Source of the DNA: CAJXMH01 sp964001305
GTDB lineage: Bacteria; Bacteroidota; Bacteroidia; Flavobacteriales_E; Vicingaceae
Assembly (NCBI GenBank): GCA_964001305.1
Contig: CAXFAI010000013.1
Coordinates: 1-64,000, forward strand
Reading direction: 5' to 3'
DNA: 64,000 bases
Shown here: positions 16,548-25,460 of the stretch, piece by piece
Numbering within the stretch: position 1 is the first letter of the stretch
Layout of the letters: each line of letters begins with the position of its first letter
Notes under the pieces: model-generated
Seen by the model: the letters and a program-made list of their open reading frames with translations, nothing else
What the model was told of the DNA's origin: nothing
The model's database searches: none
Program-made: the position numbers and the translations under genes

Positions 16548-19500
16548 TTAAAAGGATGTTTTAAGACTAAAACCAAAACTTCTGGTTGATGGGTAAGACA
16601 TATCTTCTACTCCATAAGTAATGTTTCGGTCTTGAAAACCATTCAACTCAGGATCAACATGTGGATTTTCGGTAAACAGCAGTAAATTGCTTCCTACAAA
16701 ACCGACTCTCATGTTCTGAAATCCTATTTTTTCACAAAGCTTTTCGGGAATTTCATAGTATATACTGACTTGTCTCAGCTTCACATAAGAGGCATCATAA
16801 ATGGCACTTTCTTCATTTCCACGATCATAAAATGCATTGTAATATGAACTCGCTTGTACATTCACATCATTGGGAACATATTGCGGATTGGCGTCTGTTC
16901 CGATGTTCATCACACCGTCACCTACGATTCCTCCCTCTCTGCCTTCCAAAGTTTCTTCCAACACCCCAGAAGTGCTACCTAAAGCCTTGGTACGAGAAAC
17001 AAATATTCCTCCATAACGCCAATCAACCAACACTCCTACGGTAAAAGCTCCATAAGAAAACTGATTGTTAAAACCCATGCTAAAATCTGGATTATAATTT
17101 CCAAGCAACCTCAGCTCATCATCTTGCACAGGTAAACCATTCTCATACAGAATCTCTCCATTTACTTTCACAAAACCAGTTCCATACATATCGCCTACTC
17201 TACCACCTTCGGAAGCGATGTAGAAAACGGTATTTGAGCCACCACCACCGGCAAAAAAGGAAGCAGTTCCTGTAACATATTGATCAACCCCTTCTGGTAG
17301 TTTAGTCACTTCAGATCGGTAAGTTGAAAAATTAACCGATGAATTCCATTTGAACTTTTCAGTTTTCACAATGGTGCCGCTCAACCTTAGCTCTAAGCCT
17401 TGGGTTCTAACCTCTCCTCCATTTTCTATGATACTGGCAAAACCAGCAGCTTGAGAAATCGGTCGACCAATAATTTGGTTAATGGAAGTATTCTGATAGG
17501 CAGAAACATCAAATTGCAGGCGATTTTTATACAACCAAATTTCAGAACCTACTTCAAAGGCGTTCAAACGCTCTGGTTTCAAATCGGCATTTTTTAATTC
17601 ATTCCCGTTGGTTACCCTTGTAGAAGAACCATAGTTTTGATTAAATTGAAAGGTATTATTTAGTTGATAAGGGTCGGTGTCATTCCCGACAGAAGCTGCA
17701 TTAAATCGAACTTGCAAATAGCTAATTTTTTCGGGTAAAGACAGCATATTTGAAAGCACATAACTTACACCAGCAGAGTAGTAACCAAATGAATTATTGT
17801 CTTCAGGCAATGTTGAACTCCAATCGTTTCTGTAGTTTAAATCAAAGTACAGAATGTCTTTATATTCAAAATTGGCTATGCCATATAAACTATTGATTCT
17901 ACGGTCAAAATACTCTGAATTTCCAGTAATTGGAACCCTAGAATTCGCAATGGAATAAACCCCCGGAACTGCTAATTGAGCAGCTGTGGCATAGGTGTAT
18001 TCAATTTCTTGATCAAAACGGTTACCTCCGGCTGAAAGCGTATAGGCCCAATTTTCATTCAAGGCATCTTTATAGGTCAATAGGTAATCAAAATTGGTTT
18101 CTAAAAAACGCACATTATCTTCTCGATAGCTTCCAAACGGATTTCTATTAGTTGAAAAAGCTCTCCTAAATTCCCTTTGGTCATTATGAGCATCAATACC
18201 ACCTCTTATTGTAAAATTTAGCTTCTCATTAATATCATAAGAAGCGGAAGTATTTCCTAACACTCGATTCTTGTTAAAGCTATTGGTGTTTTCAAATAAG
18301 GTTAAGTAGGGGTTGGTTAGCCATAAGTAATTGATGTCGTAATGCTGAACACCTTCTAATCCAGCTTGCCAGTAATTTTTCATAGCTGCAATATCAGCCT
18401 GCCTACCAGTCCAGTTAAAGCCATATTGCACATTTTCGTAACCATAACCCAAGTTTGCTCGATTGTCACTTCGACTGTTGATGTAGTTTAAAAATCCTCG
18501 AACTTTTAATCTGGGATTTAAAGTTTGGTCAAAGCTTAGTGCTAATCCATCACGATCTAGGTTGGTATTTGGGATAACACCCTCATTTCTCAAATTATTA
18601 TAAGAAAGCCTAAAACCTCCTTCATCTCCTCGATTGCTGATTGCGATACTGTGCTGAGAAGTAACTCCTGTCTCGTAAAAATCGCGCACATTATCTGGTC
18701 TTGAAACCCAAGGTGTAGGTGTTATCTCTGTGTACGAACCATCGGCAAAAGTTCTTGCTTGCACATCTCCAGCTCTTACTGGATTTCCGTCAATATCGGT
18801 TGAAGGACTATCAAATTGTTTGATAAGTAAGCCTTGGTCTAAGGCAGGACCATAACTACTTAAACCACCGTCAGCAGTACCACCACCAATACCATTTTCA
18901 AAAGAATAAGCTCCATTGCTTCCTCCTCCATACTTGTTTTGATAATCTGGTAAAGTCAATAAACCTTCAAAAGTCACCGAACTGCTTGTCGTGATTCCTA
19001 AACCTTTTTTTGCTTTGCCATTTTTAGTCGTAATTAAAACCACTCCATTTGATGCTCTAGAGCCATATAAGGCCGCAGACCCTGGTCCTTTTAAGACTGT
19101 AATAGACTCCATGTCTTCAGGGTTTAGTTCAGAAGCTCCATTTCCATAATCTACTTCTTGCAAAGCACCATCGTTAGTCAAGTCTGAAGTAATTTGTTGG
19201 TTTCGAATTGGAACTCCGTCCACCACAAATAGAGGTTGATTATTACCACTCAATGAATTTTCTCCACGTATAATGATTCTTGAAGAAGAACCCGTTCCTG
19301 ATGACCCATTAGTGATTTGAACACCAGCAACTTGTCCGGCCAAAGAATTAACCACATTGGGCAATGGCACTTCTACCAATTCTTTAGGACTCAATTTAGA
19401 AATGGAAGAAGACATCGATTGTTGATCTCTTTTAATACCTAGAGCGGTGATAACAACCTCATTCAGCTCATTAGCAATTTTTGTAAAGGAAATGGTTTCG

Positions 19501-19769
19501 GGAATTTCACCACCAACAACTTCAATAATTACAGGCTCGAAACCAATAAATGAAATCTGAAGACTTAAATTCTGCTTATCAGATTTTAGGGTAAATTTTC
19601 CCATAATATCCGTTAAGGCATAGTTTTGTGTCCCAATTTCTTGGACAGTTGCTCCGGGAACTGGCTTTTGTTCCAAATCCAGGACTTGGGAAGTGTAAGT
19701 AAACTGTTGCGCGTTGACTGCCAAGGACAGACAACTGAACAAGAGTAGTAGAAAGTTTCTCATAATCAT
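16548..19769 (-). CDS. SusC/RagA-family TonB-dependent outer-membrane transporter
   Basis: The 1073-residue protein has a signal peptide (1-20), a carboxypeptidase-regulatory-like domain (about 24-105), and the SusC plug region with VVNSLAGQVAGVQITNGSSG near 139-158, then IIIRGENSLSG and LFVVDGVPIRNQ. The remainder is a 22-strand-type barrel ending in a C-terminal Phe (FSLKTSF). It imports a substrate across the outer membrane with TonB energy, paired with the SusD lipoprotein directly downstream. It begins 10 bases after the kinase gene, so it is inside the nucleoside hydrolase/kinase operon. No thi-box-like leader was seen. Confidence 0.96.
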   Translation of the reverse strand: MIMRNFLLLLFSCLSLAVNAQQFTYTSQVLDLEQKPVPGATVQEIGTQNYALTDIMGKFTLKSDKQNLSLQISFIGFEPVIIEVVGGEIPETISFTKIANELNEVVITALGIKRDQQSMSSSISKLSPKELVEVPLPNVVNSLAGQVAGVQITNGSSGTGSSSRIIIRGENSLSGNNQPLFVVDGVPIRNQQITSDLTNDGALQEVDYGNGASELNPEDMESITVLKGPGSAALYGSRASNGVVLITTKNGKAKKGLGITTSSSVTFEGLLTLPDYQNKYGGGSNGAYSFENGIGGGTADGGLSSYGPALDQGLLIKQFDSPSTDIDGNPVRAGDVQARTFADGSYTEITPTPWVSRPDNVRDFYETGVTSQHSIAISNRGDEGGFRLSYNNLRNEGVIPNTNLDRDGLALSFDQTLNPRLKVRGFLNYINSRSDNRANLGYGYENVQYGFNWTGRQADIAAMKNYWQAGLEGVQHYDINYLWLTNPYLTLFENTNSFNKNRVLGNTSASYDINEKLNFTIRGGIDAHNDQREFRRAFSTNRNPFGSYREDNVRFLETNFDYLLTYKDALNENWAYTLSAGGNRFDQEIEYTYATAAQLAVPGVYSIANSRVPITGNSEYFDRRINSLYGIANFEYKDILYFDLNYRNDWSSTLPEDNNSFGYYSAGVSYVLSNMLSLPEKISYLQVRFNAASVGNDTDPYQLNNTFQFNQNYGSSTRVTNGNELKNADLKPERLNAFEVGSEIWLYKNRLQFDVSAYQNTSINQIIGRPISQAAGFASIIENGGEVRTQGLELRLSGTIVKTEKFKWNSSVNFSTYRSEVTKLPEGVDQYVTGTASFFAGGGGSNTVFYIASEGGRVGDMYGTGFVKVNGEILYENGLPVQDDELRLLGNYNPDFSMGFNNQFSYGAFTVGVLVDWRYGGIFVSRTKALGSTSGVLEETLEGREGGIVGDGVMNIGTDANPQYVPNDVNVQASSYYNAFYDRGNEESAIYDASYVKLRQVSIYYEIPEKLCEKIGFQNMRVGFVGSNLLLFTENPHVDPELNGFQDRNITYGVEDMSYPSTRSFGFSLKTSF

Positions 19770-19779
19770 GTAGGGTTAG

Positions 19780-20766
19780 TTAAAAATTTAAAAGGGTTTG
19801 AGCAGCTTCCTCTAGTAAGCTTTCTCGTTTTGATAAATTAATTTCGAGTGGCAATTGTGCTAGACCTAAAATTCTGCGCATAATTTCTGCGGCGGCATGG
19901 GCCTCCATCAATTTTGTATCTAGTTTTGCCTTTGATTGGTATTGCTGAATGGCTTTTGAAATCAATTCTTCTGATTGATTTGCCATTTTTAAGTGAGCTA
20001 CAGTTACACCAATTTCAAACTCGGCAGAACCGTAAAAGCAAAATTCAGGATCAATTACTTTCACACCATCAGTTGTTTTTAGCCAACTTCCTGGAAAGAA
20101 ATCTCCATGTAGTAAGTGCTTACCATCGGCTAAGTACAGTTCACCAATGCTTATTAATTTTTCTTGAAGTTTTTTGTCTTGTTTGTATTTCTCAGCAACA
20201 GCAGCTAAACCAGGTAGAATATCGTCGAGGTTAAGTCCATTTTCATCCATATATGGGTAAACAAACATGTGCTCGTGATTCAGCTTCCGCATTTCACGGT
20301 TTCGAATCGGCTTTTCTGTTTGATCAGCTTTGAAGCTATTGTGTAATTCAGCCGTAAAGTCCATCAATTTTAGCAGGTCGGTTTCATTCATTTCTACACC
20401 ATCTTTATAGATAGAAGTATAATCTGATCCCGCACCCAAATCTTCCATTAGAAGAATGGAGTTATCTTCATCTACGGCAATTAAACTTGGCATTTGCGCT
20501 TTCAACTTCTCACTTTTACAAATTTCTTGATAGAAAGCCGCCTCCATAAGCGCTCGCTTTTTAGGAGCAGCAACTTGTGGGTATTTTTCAACATACGCTC
20601 GACTTTGCTTTATGATTACCGAACGTTGATTGGTTTTTAAGCGCAAGGTAAAATTCATATTTCCTTCACCAGGCACCTCAACCTCATGTATTTTTTCACC
20701 TTCAACTAGCCATAACTGATTTGCCATGTAGCCTTGTAAGTTTTCTATGTTCTTATCTAATTTCAT
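19780..20766 (-). CDS. MtnK-like sugar kinase (APH-fold phosphotransferase)
   Basis: The 328-residue protein has the aminoglycoside phosphotransferase/choline kinase fold. Visible motifs are VIIKQSRAYVEKYPQ near residues 49-63 (ATP-binding lysine), LLMEDLG near 105 (hinge), LLHGDFFPGSW near 218 (catalytic loop) and VIDPEFCFYG near 235 (metal site). The IKQ...Y and IDPEFxFYG forms are those of 5-methylthioribose kinase MtnK, so a furanose or ribose-like substrate is likely. The gene sits between a nucleoside hydrolase and SusC. It would be well placed to trap the sugar released by the hydrolase as a phosphate (inference). Other mtn genes are absent from the window, so methylthioribose itself is not proven. 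Confidence 0.75.
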   Translation of the reverse strand: MKLDKNIENLQGYMANQLWLVEGEKIHEVEVPGEGNMNFTLRLKTNQRSVIIKQSRAYVEKYPQVAAPKKRALMEAAFYQEICKSEKLKAQMPSLIAVDEDNSILLMEDLGAGSDYTSIYKDGVEMNETDLLKLMDFTAELHNSFKADQTEKPIRNREMRKLNHEHMFVYPYMDENGLNLDDILPGLAAVAEKYKQDKKLQEKLISIGELYLADGKHLLHGDFFPGSWLKTTDGVKVIDPEFCFYGSAEFEIGVTVAHLKMANQSEELISKAIQQYQSKAKLDTKLMEAHAAAEIMRRILGLAQLPLEINLSKRESLLEEAAQTLLNF

Positions 20767-20815
20767 ACTTAGTTTAATGTTGAATGTGGAATTCTTATAT
20801 GATCAATTAACCTTT

Positions 20816-21727
20816 CTATTTTAGTGATTTCATCAACTTCTCATGATAATCTTCTACCACATCGTAGCAATATTTTACTGGAAAACCTGATGACTGATCG
20901 CACAGCAAATACTGCTTAAATTCTGTTTTTTGATTTTCGCCCACCATATCATTCGGATGAATTTCTAAGTGAGCATTTAAATTTTCAGCTATAATATCTT
21001 CTGGGGCAATGATGTAATGACTCGCCAACACATCAAAGGGATTAAATCCGCTTTCACCTTGCTCCTTCCATTGAGTGATCCAATTTCTTGACTTTTCTGC
21101 TAACCATTGGCAGCCCGTATCCGACTTTGCCAATTCATCCAAATCCTTATCGGTAAGCCAAACTTTATTCGAAATTTCAAACGGACAAAGCGTGACCGCA
21201 ACTCCCATTTCAAACATAATTCGGAATGAATCGTTGCACAGGTCAAAATTCAAATCAGGAGCTCTTCTGCCTTGGTCACCAATGGCAAAATAATCCGTTG
21301 ACTTTCTTCGACCAGCTACTAAAACCACTTCCTGAATCTGAGATTTTAATTCAGGGTATTTCAATAGCAAAATACCAACATTGGTAGCTGGACCAATTGC
21401 CATGATAGTCAACTCATTATTTTTCAGCTCTTCTGCTAAAGCCTCAACAGCATCGTTAGTTTCCACTTTAGCTAAGTCAAGCTTTTCTCCTGCACCTTTG
21501 TATACTGGAATTGTTCCATTAGCAAATTCTTGACTCATGTACTTTGACAATTCAAAAGCATTTTCAATGGATGTATTTCCAAAAACCGCAGAGATTCCTT
21601 TAATCTCAACCGCATCAGATTTCATCAATTGTAAAATGGCGTAACCATCGTCAACATCAGAGTATCCTTCTCTTCCAATTCTTTTCATTCCGACCGCTAA
21701 ATCGGTGTCTATCCAAACTTTTTTCAT
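20816..21727 (-). CDS. Divergent inosine-uridine-type nucleoside hydrolase
   Basis: The 303-residue protein matches the IunH fold. The N-terminal calcium motif is split: VWIDTDLA at residues 4-11 is followed by an insertion of about ten residues before DVDDGYAI near 25-32, whereas the usual form is a compact DTDxGxDDxxA. AIGPATNVGILL lies near 116, and the C-terminal metal aspartate is in FNPFDVLAS near 233. In the best-studied enzymes a His precedes this aspartate; here it is Phe. The overall fold and metal residues argue for cleavage of an N-glycosidic bond; the changes suggest a base different from the usual purines and uridine. Neighbours are an ABC importer upstream and an MtnK-like kinase downstream. 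Confidence 0.85.
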   Translation of the reverse strand: MKKVWIDTDLAVGMKRIGREGYSDVDDGYAILQLMKSDAVEIKGISAVFGNTSIENAFELSKYMSQEFANGTIPVYKGAGEKLDLAKVETNDAVEALAEELKNNELTIMAIGPATNVGILLLKYPELKSQIQEVVLVAGRRKSTDYFAIGDQGRRAPDLNFDLCNDSFRIMFEMGVAVTLCPFEISNKVWLTDKDLDELAKSDTGCQWLAEKSRNWITQWKEQGESGFNPFDVLASHYIIAPEDIIAENLNAHLEIHPNDMVGENQKTEFKQYLLCDQSSGFPVKYCYDVVEDYHEKLMKSLK

Positions 21728-21828
21728 ACTTATTGTTAATGAAGAATGTAGAATTCCAACACCTCTGTATTTATTCTATAGTTGTCTAAATCTATTTTCA
21801 ATTTTGAATTTTCTTCGCTTCCATCCAT

Positions 21829-22551
21829 TTACTTCTGCAATGCTTTCCAAAATCCAATCTCTTCTCCTACTCCAGTTTCAGGATCCCTTATAAATTCTTC
21901 TTTGCTTTCATACACTTTTAGATTTCCCTTTCGCATAAAAGCGATCTTATCTCCCATTAAAATGGCTTCTTTTAAATCATGAGTCACAAATAGTGAAGTG
22001 ATTTTGAACTCAGCTGCAATCTTTTTAAACAGTTGCTGCATTCTGCTTCTCGTTCCTGCATCAAGGCTACCGAAGGGCTCATCGAGCAACAACAATTTAG
22101 GATTGGTAATAATGGCTCTTCCAAAAGATACTCTTTGCCTTTGACCTCCAGATAATTGATGGGGCATTTTCTCCGCTTGGCCTTCTAATTCAAGACTTTG
22201 AATCATGTTTTGAACTTTATCTTGAATTTCCTGATTGTTGACCCTTTTAATTCGCAGTCCGAAGGCTATATTCTCAAAAACATTCAAATGTGGAAAGAGC
22301 AAATCTTCTTGATACAAATACACGATTCCCCGCTTATCAGCAGAGACATTTTCAACAACTGATTCATCTAAAATGATGGTTCCATTGTCGGGTTTTACCA
22401 AGCCACCAATGATTTTTAGCATAGTTGTTTTTCCACAGCCCGACTGTCCCAAAATACTGAGAGTGTCCTCCTTTTTAAGTGCAAGACTCAGATTTTTGAC
22501 AATCTGTTCGCCTCCAAAGCTCTTATTGATATGTTCTACTTCTAAAAACAT
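21829..22551 (-). CDS. ABC transporter ATP-binding protein of the nucleoside-like importer
   Basis: The 240-residue ATPase has Walker A GQSGCGKTT near residues 35-43, the signature LSGGQRQR near 138, Walker B LLLLDEPFGSLD near 158, and the switch His in FVTHDLKEA near 193. It is of the CysA/PotA/ThiQ-like type that powers import. Its ATG abuts the stop of permease 2 without a gap. A 101-base gap separates it from the hydrolase; that gap shows no terminator. Confidence 0.93.
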   Translation of the reverse strand: MFLEVEHINKSFGGEQIVKNLSLALKKEDTLSILGQSGCGKTTMLKIIGGLVKPDNGTIILDESVVENVSADKRGIVYLYQEDLLFPHLNVFENIAFGLRIKRVNNQEIQDKVQNMIQSLELEGQAEKMPHQLSGGQRQRVSFGRAIITNPKLLLLDEPFGSLDAGTRSRMQQLFKKIAAEFKITSLFVTHDLKEAILMGDKIAFMRKGNLKVYESKEEFIRDPETGVGEEIGFWKALQK

Positions 22552-23325
22552 TTAAACCAATTCTTTAAAAACATATTTCTTATTAATATATAGCAAAACC
22601 ACAGGAGGTAAAATCAATAAGCAACAGCTTAAAGCCCCGTAATAAAAATTAGCTTCTTTGATAAAAAGAAAAACCTTGATGGTTAACGTCTGCACCTTCC
22701 CAACTCCAATAATTGAGGTTAAACCATATTCGAACCAAGAGATTAAAAAAGTCTGAAAGAAACAGATGAGCAACATGCCCTTCGCGATTGGTAGCAACAC
22801 CTTTTTGTAAGTCTGCCAACGGTTACCGCCTAAAGTTGACACCAACTCTTCAAACCCTTTTGTTCTCTTACCCCAAAAGCTTGTAAAGAAAATGAGTGCA
22901 TACGGGAAAGAAATTAGGTATTGAGCTAAAATCACTCCCGTTGCTGTTCCGAATATTTGCATTTTTAAAAAGAAGTAACTCAAGCAAACTGCAAAAACTA
23001 CCGGTGCAATAACGTATGGAAAGTATGTAAAAAGAATGAGTGTGTTTTTCTTTGGATGGTAAGAAACCGTTCTGCTGATGACAAATCCACTAAAAGTTGA
23101 AACAAATGCCACAGATACTGAAATTCCAACAGACAACAAAAAACTTTGAAATAAACTACTTTCAGAATTCAAGACCGTTTGCCAATTCTTAAATCCAAAA
23201 TAGTCTGGTAAAACTGCAGGAAACTGCCACTCGGCAGATAGTGACAATAAGCCCAAATAAACAAATGGAAAAAGCACCAACAACACCAAGGTGGACAATA
23301 TGAACGGCTTTAGCTTAGAAATCAT
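22552..23325 (-). CDS. ABC transporter permease 2 (YnjC/ThiP half-like)
   Basis: The 257-residue protein has six predicted membrane helices and the inner-membrane coupling loop ELVSTLGGNRWQTYKKVLLP near 164-183, matching the EAA motif of binding-protein-dependent permeases. It overlaps the upstream permease by 11 bases and abuts the ATPase, so the three are translated as a set. Two separate permeases of different sequence imply a heterodimeric channel. Confidence 0.9.
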   Translation of the reverse strand: MISKLKPFILSTLVLLVLFPFVYLGLLSLSAEWQFPAVLPDYFGFKNWQTVLNSESSLFQSFLLSVGISVSVAFVSTFSGFVISRTVSYHPKKNTLILFTYFPYVIAPVVFAVCLSYFFLKMQIFGTATGVILAQYLISFPYALIFFTSFWGKRTKGFEELVSTLGGNRWQTYKKVLLPIAKGMLLICFFQTFLISWFEYGLTSIIGVGKVQTLTIKVFLFIKEANFYYGALSCCLLILPPVVLLYINKKYVFKELV

Positions 23326-24169
23326 TTGCCGTTCTTTTTTGATTTGAAAATAAAGCGATGGCAGCTATAGAGACCAACAAAGTATAAGTTACCGCCGCCA
23401 CATAACCTTCAGAAATTTTAGTCAAATCGAATTGATTGATTTCTCGGATAACCAAAACAGAAAGCATTTGCGGTGACTCTTGTCCTAAAATCAGAGGGAT
23501 TTCATACGCTCCCAATAGGAATATAAAATAAAGTGCAATGAGTGTCCACGTTTTCTTCAGTAAAATGGGCAGGCTTACTTTCCATTTGGTTTGTTTGTTA
23601 TTCGCCCCTAAAGAAGCAGACAATTGCTCTAGTTGATCTACTTTTTCGTTTCGGTATACATTTAAAAATAGAAGCACAAAAAAGGGAAGTACTACTGTAA
23701 TGAATGTCAAAATGATACCAATTGCCAACTGATCGTTGACCAAATCTGGAAATTGCCGTGCTTCGGTAATCCAATTAATTTGACAGGCAATTCGGGAAAA
23801 GAAGCCCGATTTCGAAAAAAGTTGAAAAGTGAAAAAGGCTGAAACTACCCCTGGAACTGCCAAGGGCAAATACAACATGAAAGATAAAAACGGGCGATTT
23901 AATTCTTTGCGAAATTGTAGTGAAAGCCATAATGCCAAACCTACAGACAGGACAACTGAAACTGCCGAAATTGCAATGCTGTAGCAGAATGATTTCAAGA
24001 ATTCCCCTGAGCTAAAAACCGTCTGCCAAAAAGATAGCGTGAAGCCTTCATTGACTACACCAATCACACCCAAACTATACAATAGTGCATAAATGAAAGC
24101 TGCAGCAAATGGTAACACGCCAATTAATACAAAAAAGATGAGATGTATGGTGCTCTTGCTATTTTTCAA
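23315..24169 (-). CDS. ABC transporter permease 1
   Basis: The 284-residue protein has about six membrane helices and the coupling loop QLEQLSASLGANNKQTKWKV near 178-197. It overlaps the binding-protein gene upstream and permease 2 downstream by 11 bases each. Together with the YnjB-like binding protein this matches the ynjBCD type of importer, predicted elsewhere to move thiamine-like compounds but not proven to. Confidence 0.9.
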   Translation of the reverse strand: MKNSKSTIHLIFFVLIGVLPFAAAFIYALLYSLGVIGVVNEGFTLSFWQTVFSSGEFLKSFCYSIAISAVSVVLSVGLALWLSLQFRKELNRPFLSFMLYLPLAVPGVVSAFFTFQLFSKSGFFSRIACQINWITEARQFPDLVNDQLAIGIILTFITVVLPFFVLLFLNVYRNEKVDQLEQLSASLGANNKQTKWKVSLPILLKKTWTLIALYFIFLLGAYEIPLILGQESPQMLSVLVIREINQFDLTKISEGYVAAVTYTLLVSIAAIALFSNQKRTANDF

Positions 24170-25376
24170 TGACTTCAGTTCTAAAATCTTCGTATACTTT
24201 TATCATGTATTCTGGCTTGGGTTCTTTAATCGCATGACCTTCCAAGTCGTTTAAGTCAGCTCCATATTTTCTGCCCGGCATTTCTTTAAATTTTTTCTTC
24301 CATGCTTCTGGCAACTTATTCACTTCTAAAATGGTGCTGGTATTCATTTCATCTGGCGTTAACCTTTTCAACTGCGCTTCTGGAGAAATTAAAAAGTTGA
24401 TGACCGCCATGGCTCCTGCTTTATTTTTAGCATTGTAAGGAATTCCCAGGTAATTGGTGTTTTTTACCGTTCCATTATCCCAAGCATAAGAACGAGTCGT
24501 ATTTGGAAAAAGGCCTTGACGTACTTTGTCTTCTATTCCTCCCTCATTGAAGCCAAATGAAAGGTACAACTCTCCGCTTGCAAAAAGCTGATCCATTTTG
24601 CTGTGTTCTTTCGGAAAAGTTTGACCTTCCTTCCAAAAGTATTTTTTGTTGGCATTAATCCAATTCCATAAAGAATCGGAGAGCCGATCGTATTTTGATT
24701 GGTCAAAATCTCCATCTAAGCCAGTAGGCGAACCACTTAATTCAGCTAAAAAACTTTTCAGCAAGCTCATTCCTGAGAAATCATTTGAAATGGTGAATGT
24801 GCCGGGATTTTCTTTAACAAAAGTTTCAAGTTGCTTTAGGTTTCTGGGTGGGTTTGGCACTTTCGCTGAATCATATACCAATGCAAACTGAGTAATTCCC
24901 CATGGGCATTCCATACCATTTACCGGCTGTTGAAAATCTTGATTGATGAACTCATTGGTAAAATCAATGTATTTCGTATTTGGAATTTGATCGACAAAAG
25001 GGCCCCATAAACCTTCAATTTTATTCAATTGAAAAAAGGTTTCGCCATTAATCCATACCAGATCCGCTTGACCTTGTTCAACACCAGCTTGCTTCTCCCC
25101 CATAATTAATTGCACAATTTCAGTTCCTTGACCTCCGGAAATTCTCAAGTCTATATTCAATTCTTCTTTTAGTCGAGGCACCACATAATTATTGATGTAG
25201 TTGTTGATGATTGGGCTACCCTGCCACATCACAAAATTGACCGTACTACCCTCTGCCTCTTTGGAAATTTGCTCCCAAGAAGCCTCTTGCAGCTTGAGTT
25301 GTTGTTTTGGTTTTTCACTTTGACAAGCAACAAATATGCTCATCAAAAAACCAATAAAAGTGAGTTTTTTAAACAC
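24159..25376 (-). CDS. YnjB-like ABC transporter substrate-binding lipoprotein
   Basis: The 405-residue protein has a lipoprotein signal with the cysteine at residue 18 (SIFVAC). The body resembles the YnjB/thiamine-type extracellular binding proteins: VNFVMWQGSPIINNYINNYV near 47-66, LVWINGETFF near 105 and NGMECPWGITQFALVYDSA near 151. It would present the ligand to the two permeases in the periplasm. It is the first transporter gene of the operon, following the DUF2064 gene by 84 bases that hold two hairpins. The family is annotated for thiamine-like ligands by homology; the nucleoside hydrolase and kinase in this operon suggest a nucleoside-like ligand instead. Confidence 0.88.
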   Translation of the reverse strand: MFKKLTFIGFLMSIFVACQSEKPKQQLKLQEASWEQISKEAEGSTVNFVMWQGSPIINNYINNYVVPRLKEELNIDLRISGGQGTEIVQLIMGEKQAGVEQGQADLVWINGETFFQLNKIEGLWGPFVDQIPNTKYIDFTNEFINQDFQQPVNGMECPWGITQFALVYDSAKVPNPPRNLKQLETFVKENPGTFTISNDFSGMSLLKSFLAELSGSPTGLDGDFDQSKYDRLSDSLWNWINANKKYFWKEGQTFPKEHSKMDQLFASGELYLSFGFNEGGIEDKVRQGLFPNTTRSYAWDNGTVKNTNYLGIPYNAKNKAGAMAVINFLISPEAQLKRLTPDEMNTSTILEVNKLPEAWKKKFKEMPGRKYGADLNDLEGHAIKEPKPEYMIKVYEDFRTEVIEK

Positions 25377-25411
25377 TGAAAAATAAGATTAGATATAGAT
25401 AAGGAATGACA

Positions 25412-25455
25412 CGTTGAGCTTGAAATTCAACGGCTTTTACATTGGTAAAATGTAA
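25412..25455 (-). promoter_or_regulatory. Two tandem hairpins before the binding-lipoprotein gene
   Basis: In transcript order, TTACATT/AATGTAA (7 bp, loop 5; 25437-25443 with 25449-25455) is followed by CGTTGA/TCAACG (6 bp, loop 9; 25412-25417 with 25427-25432). Neither ends in a T run. They occupy half of the 84-base gap between DUF2064 and the transporter genes and could stabilise or control the downstream mRNA. They do not resemble a TPP or purine riboswitch. Confidence 0.4.
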
Positions 25456-25460
25456 TTTAT

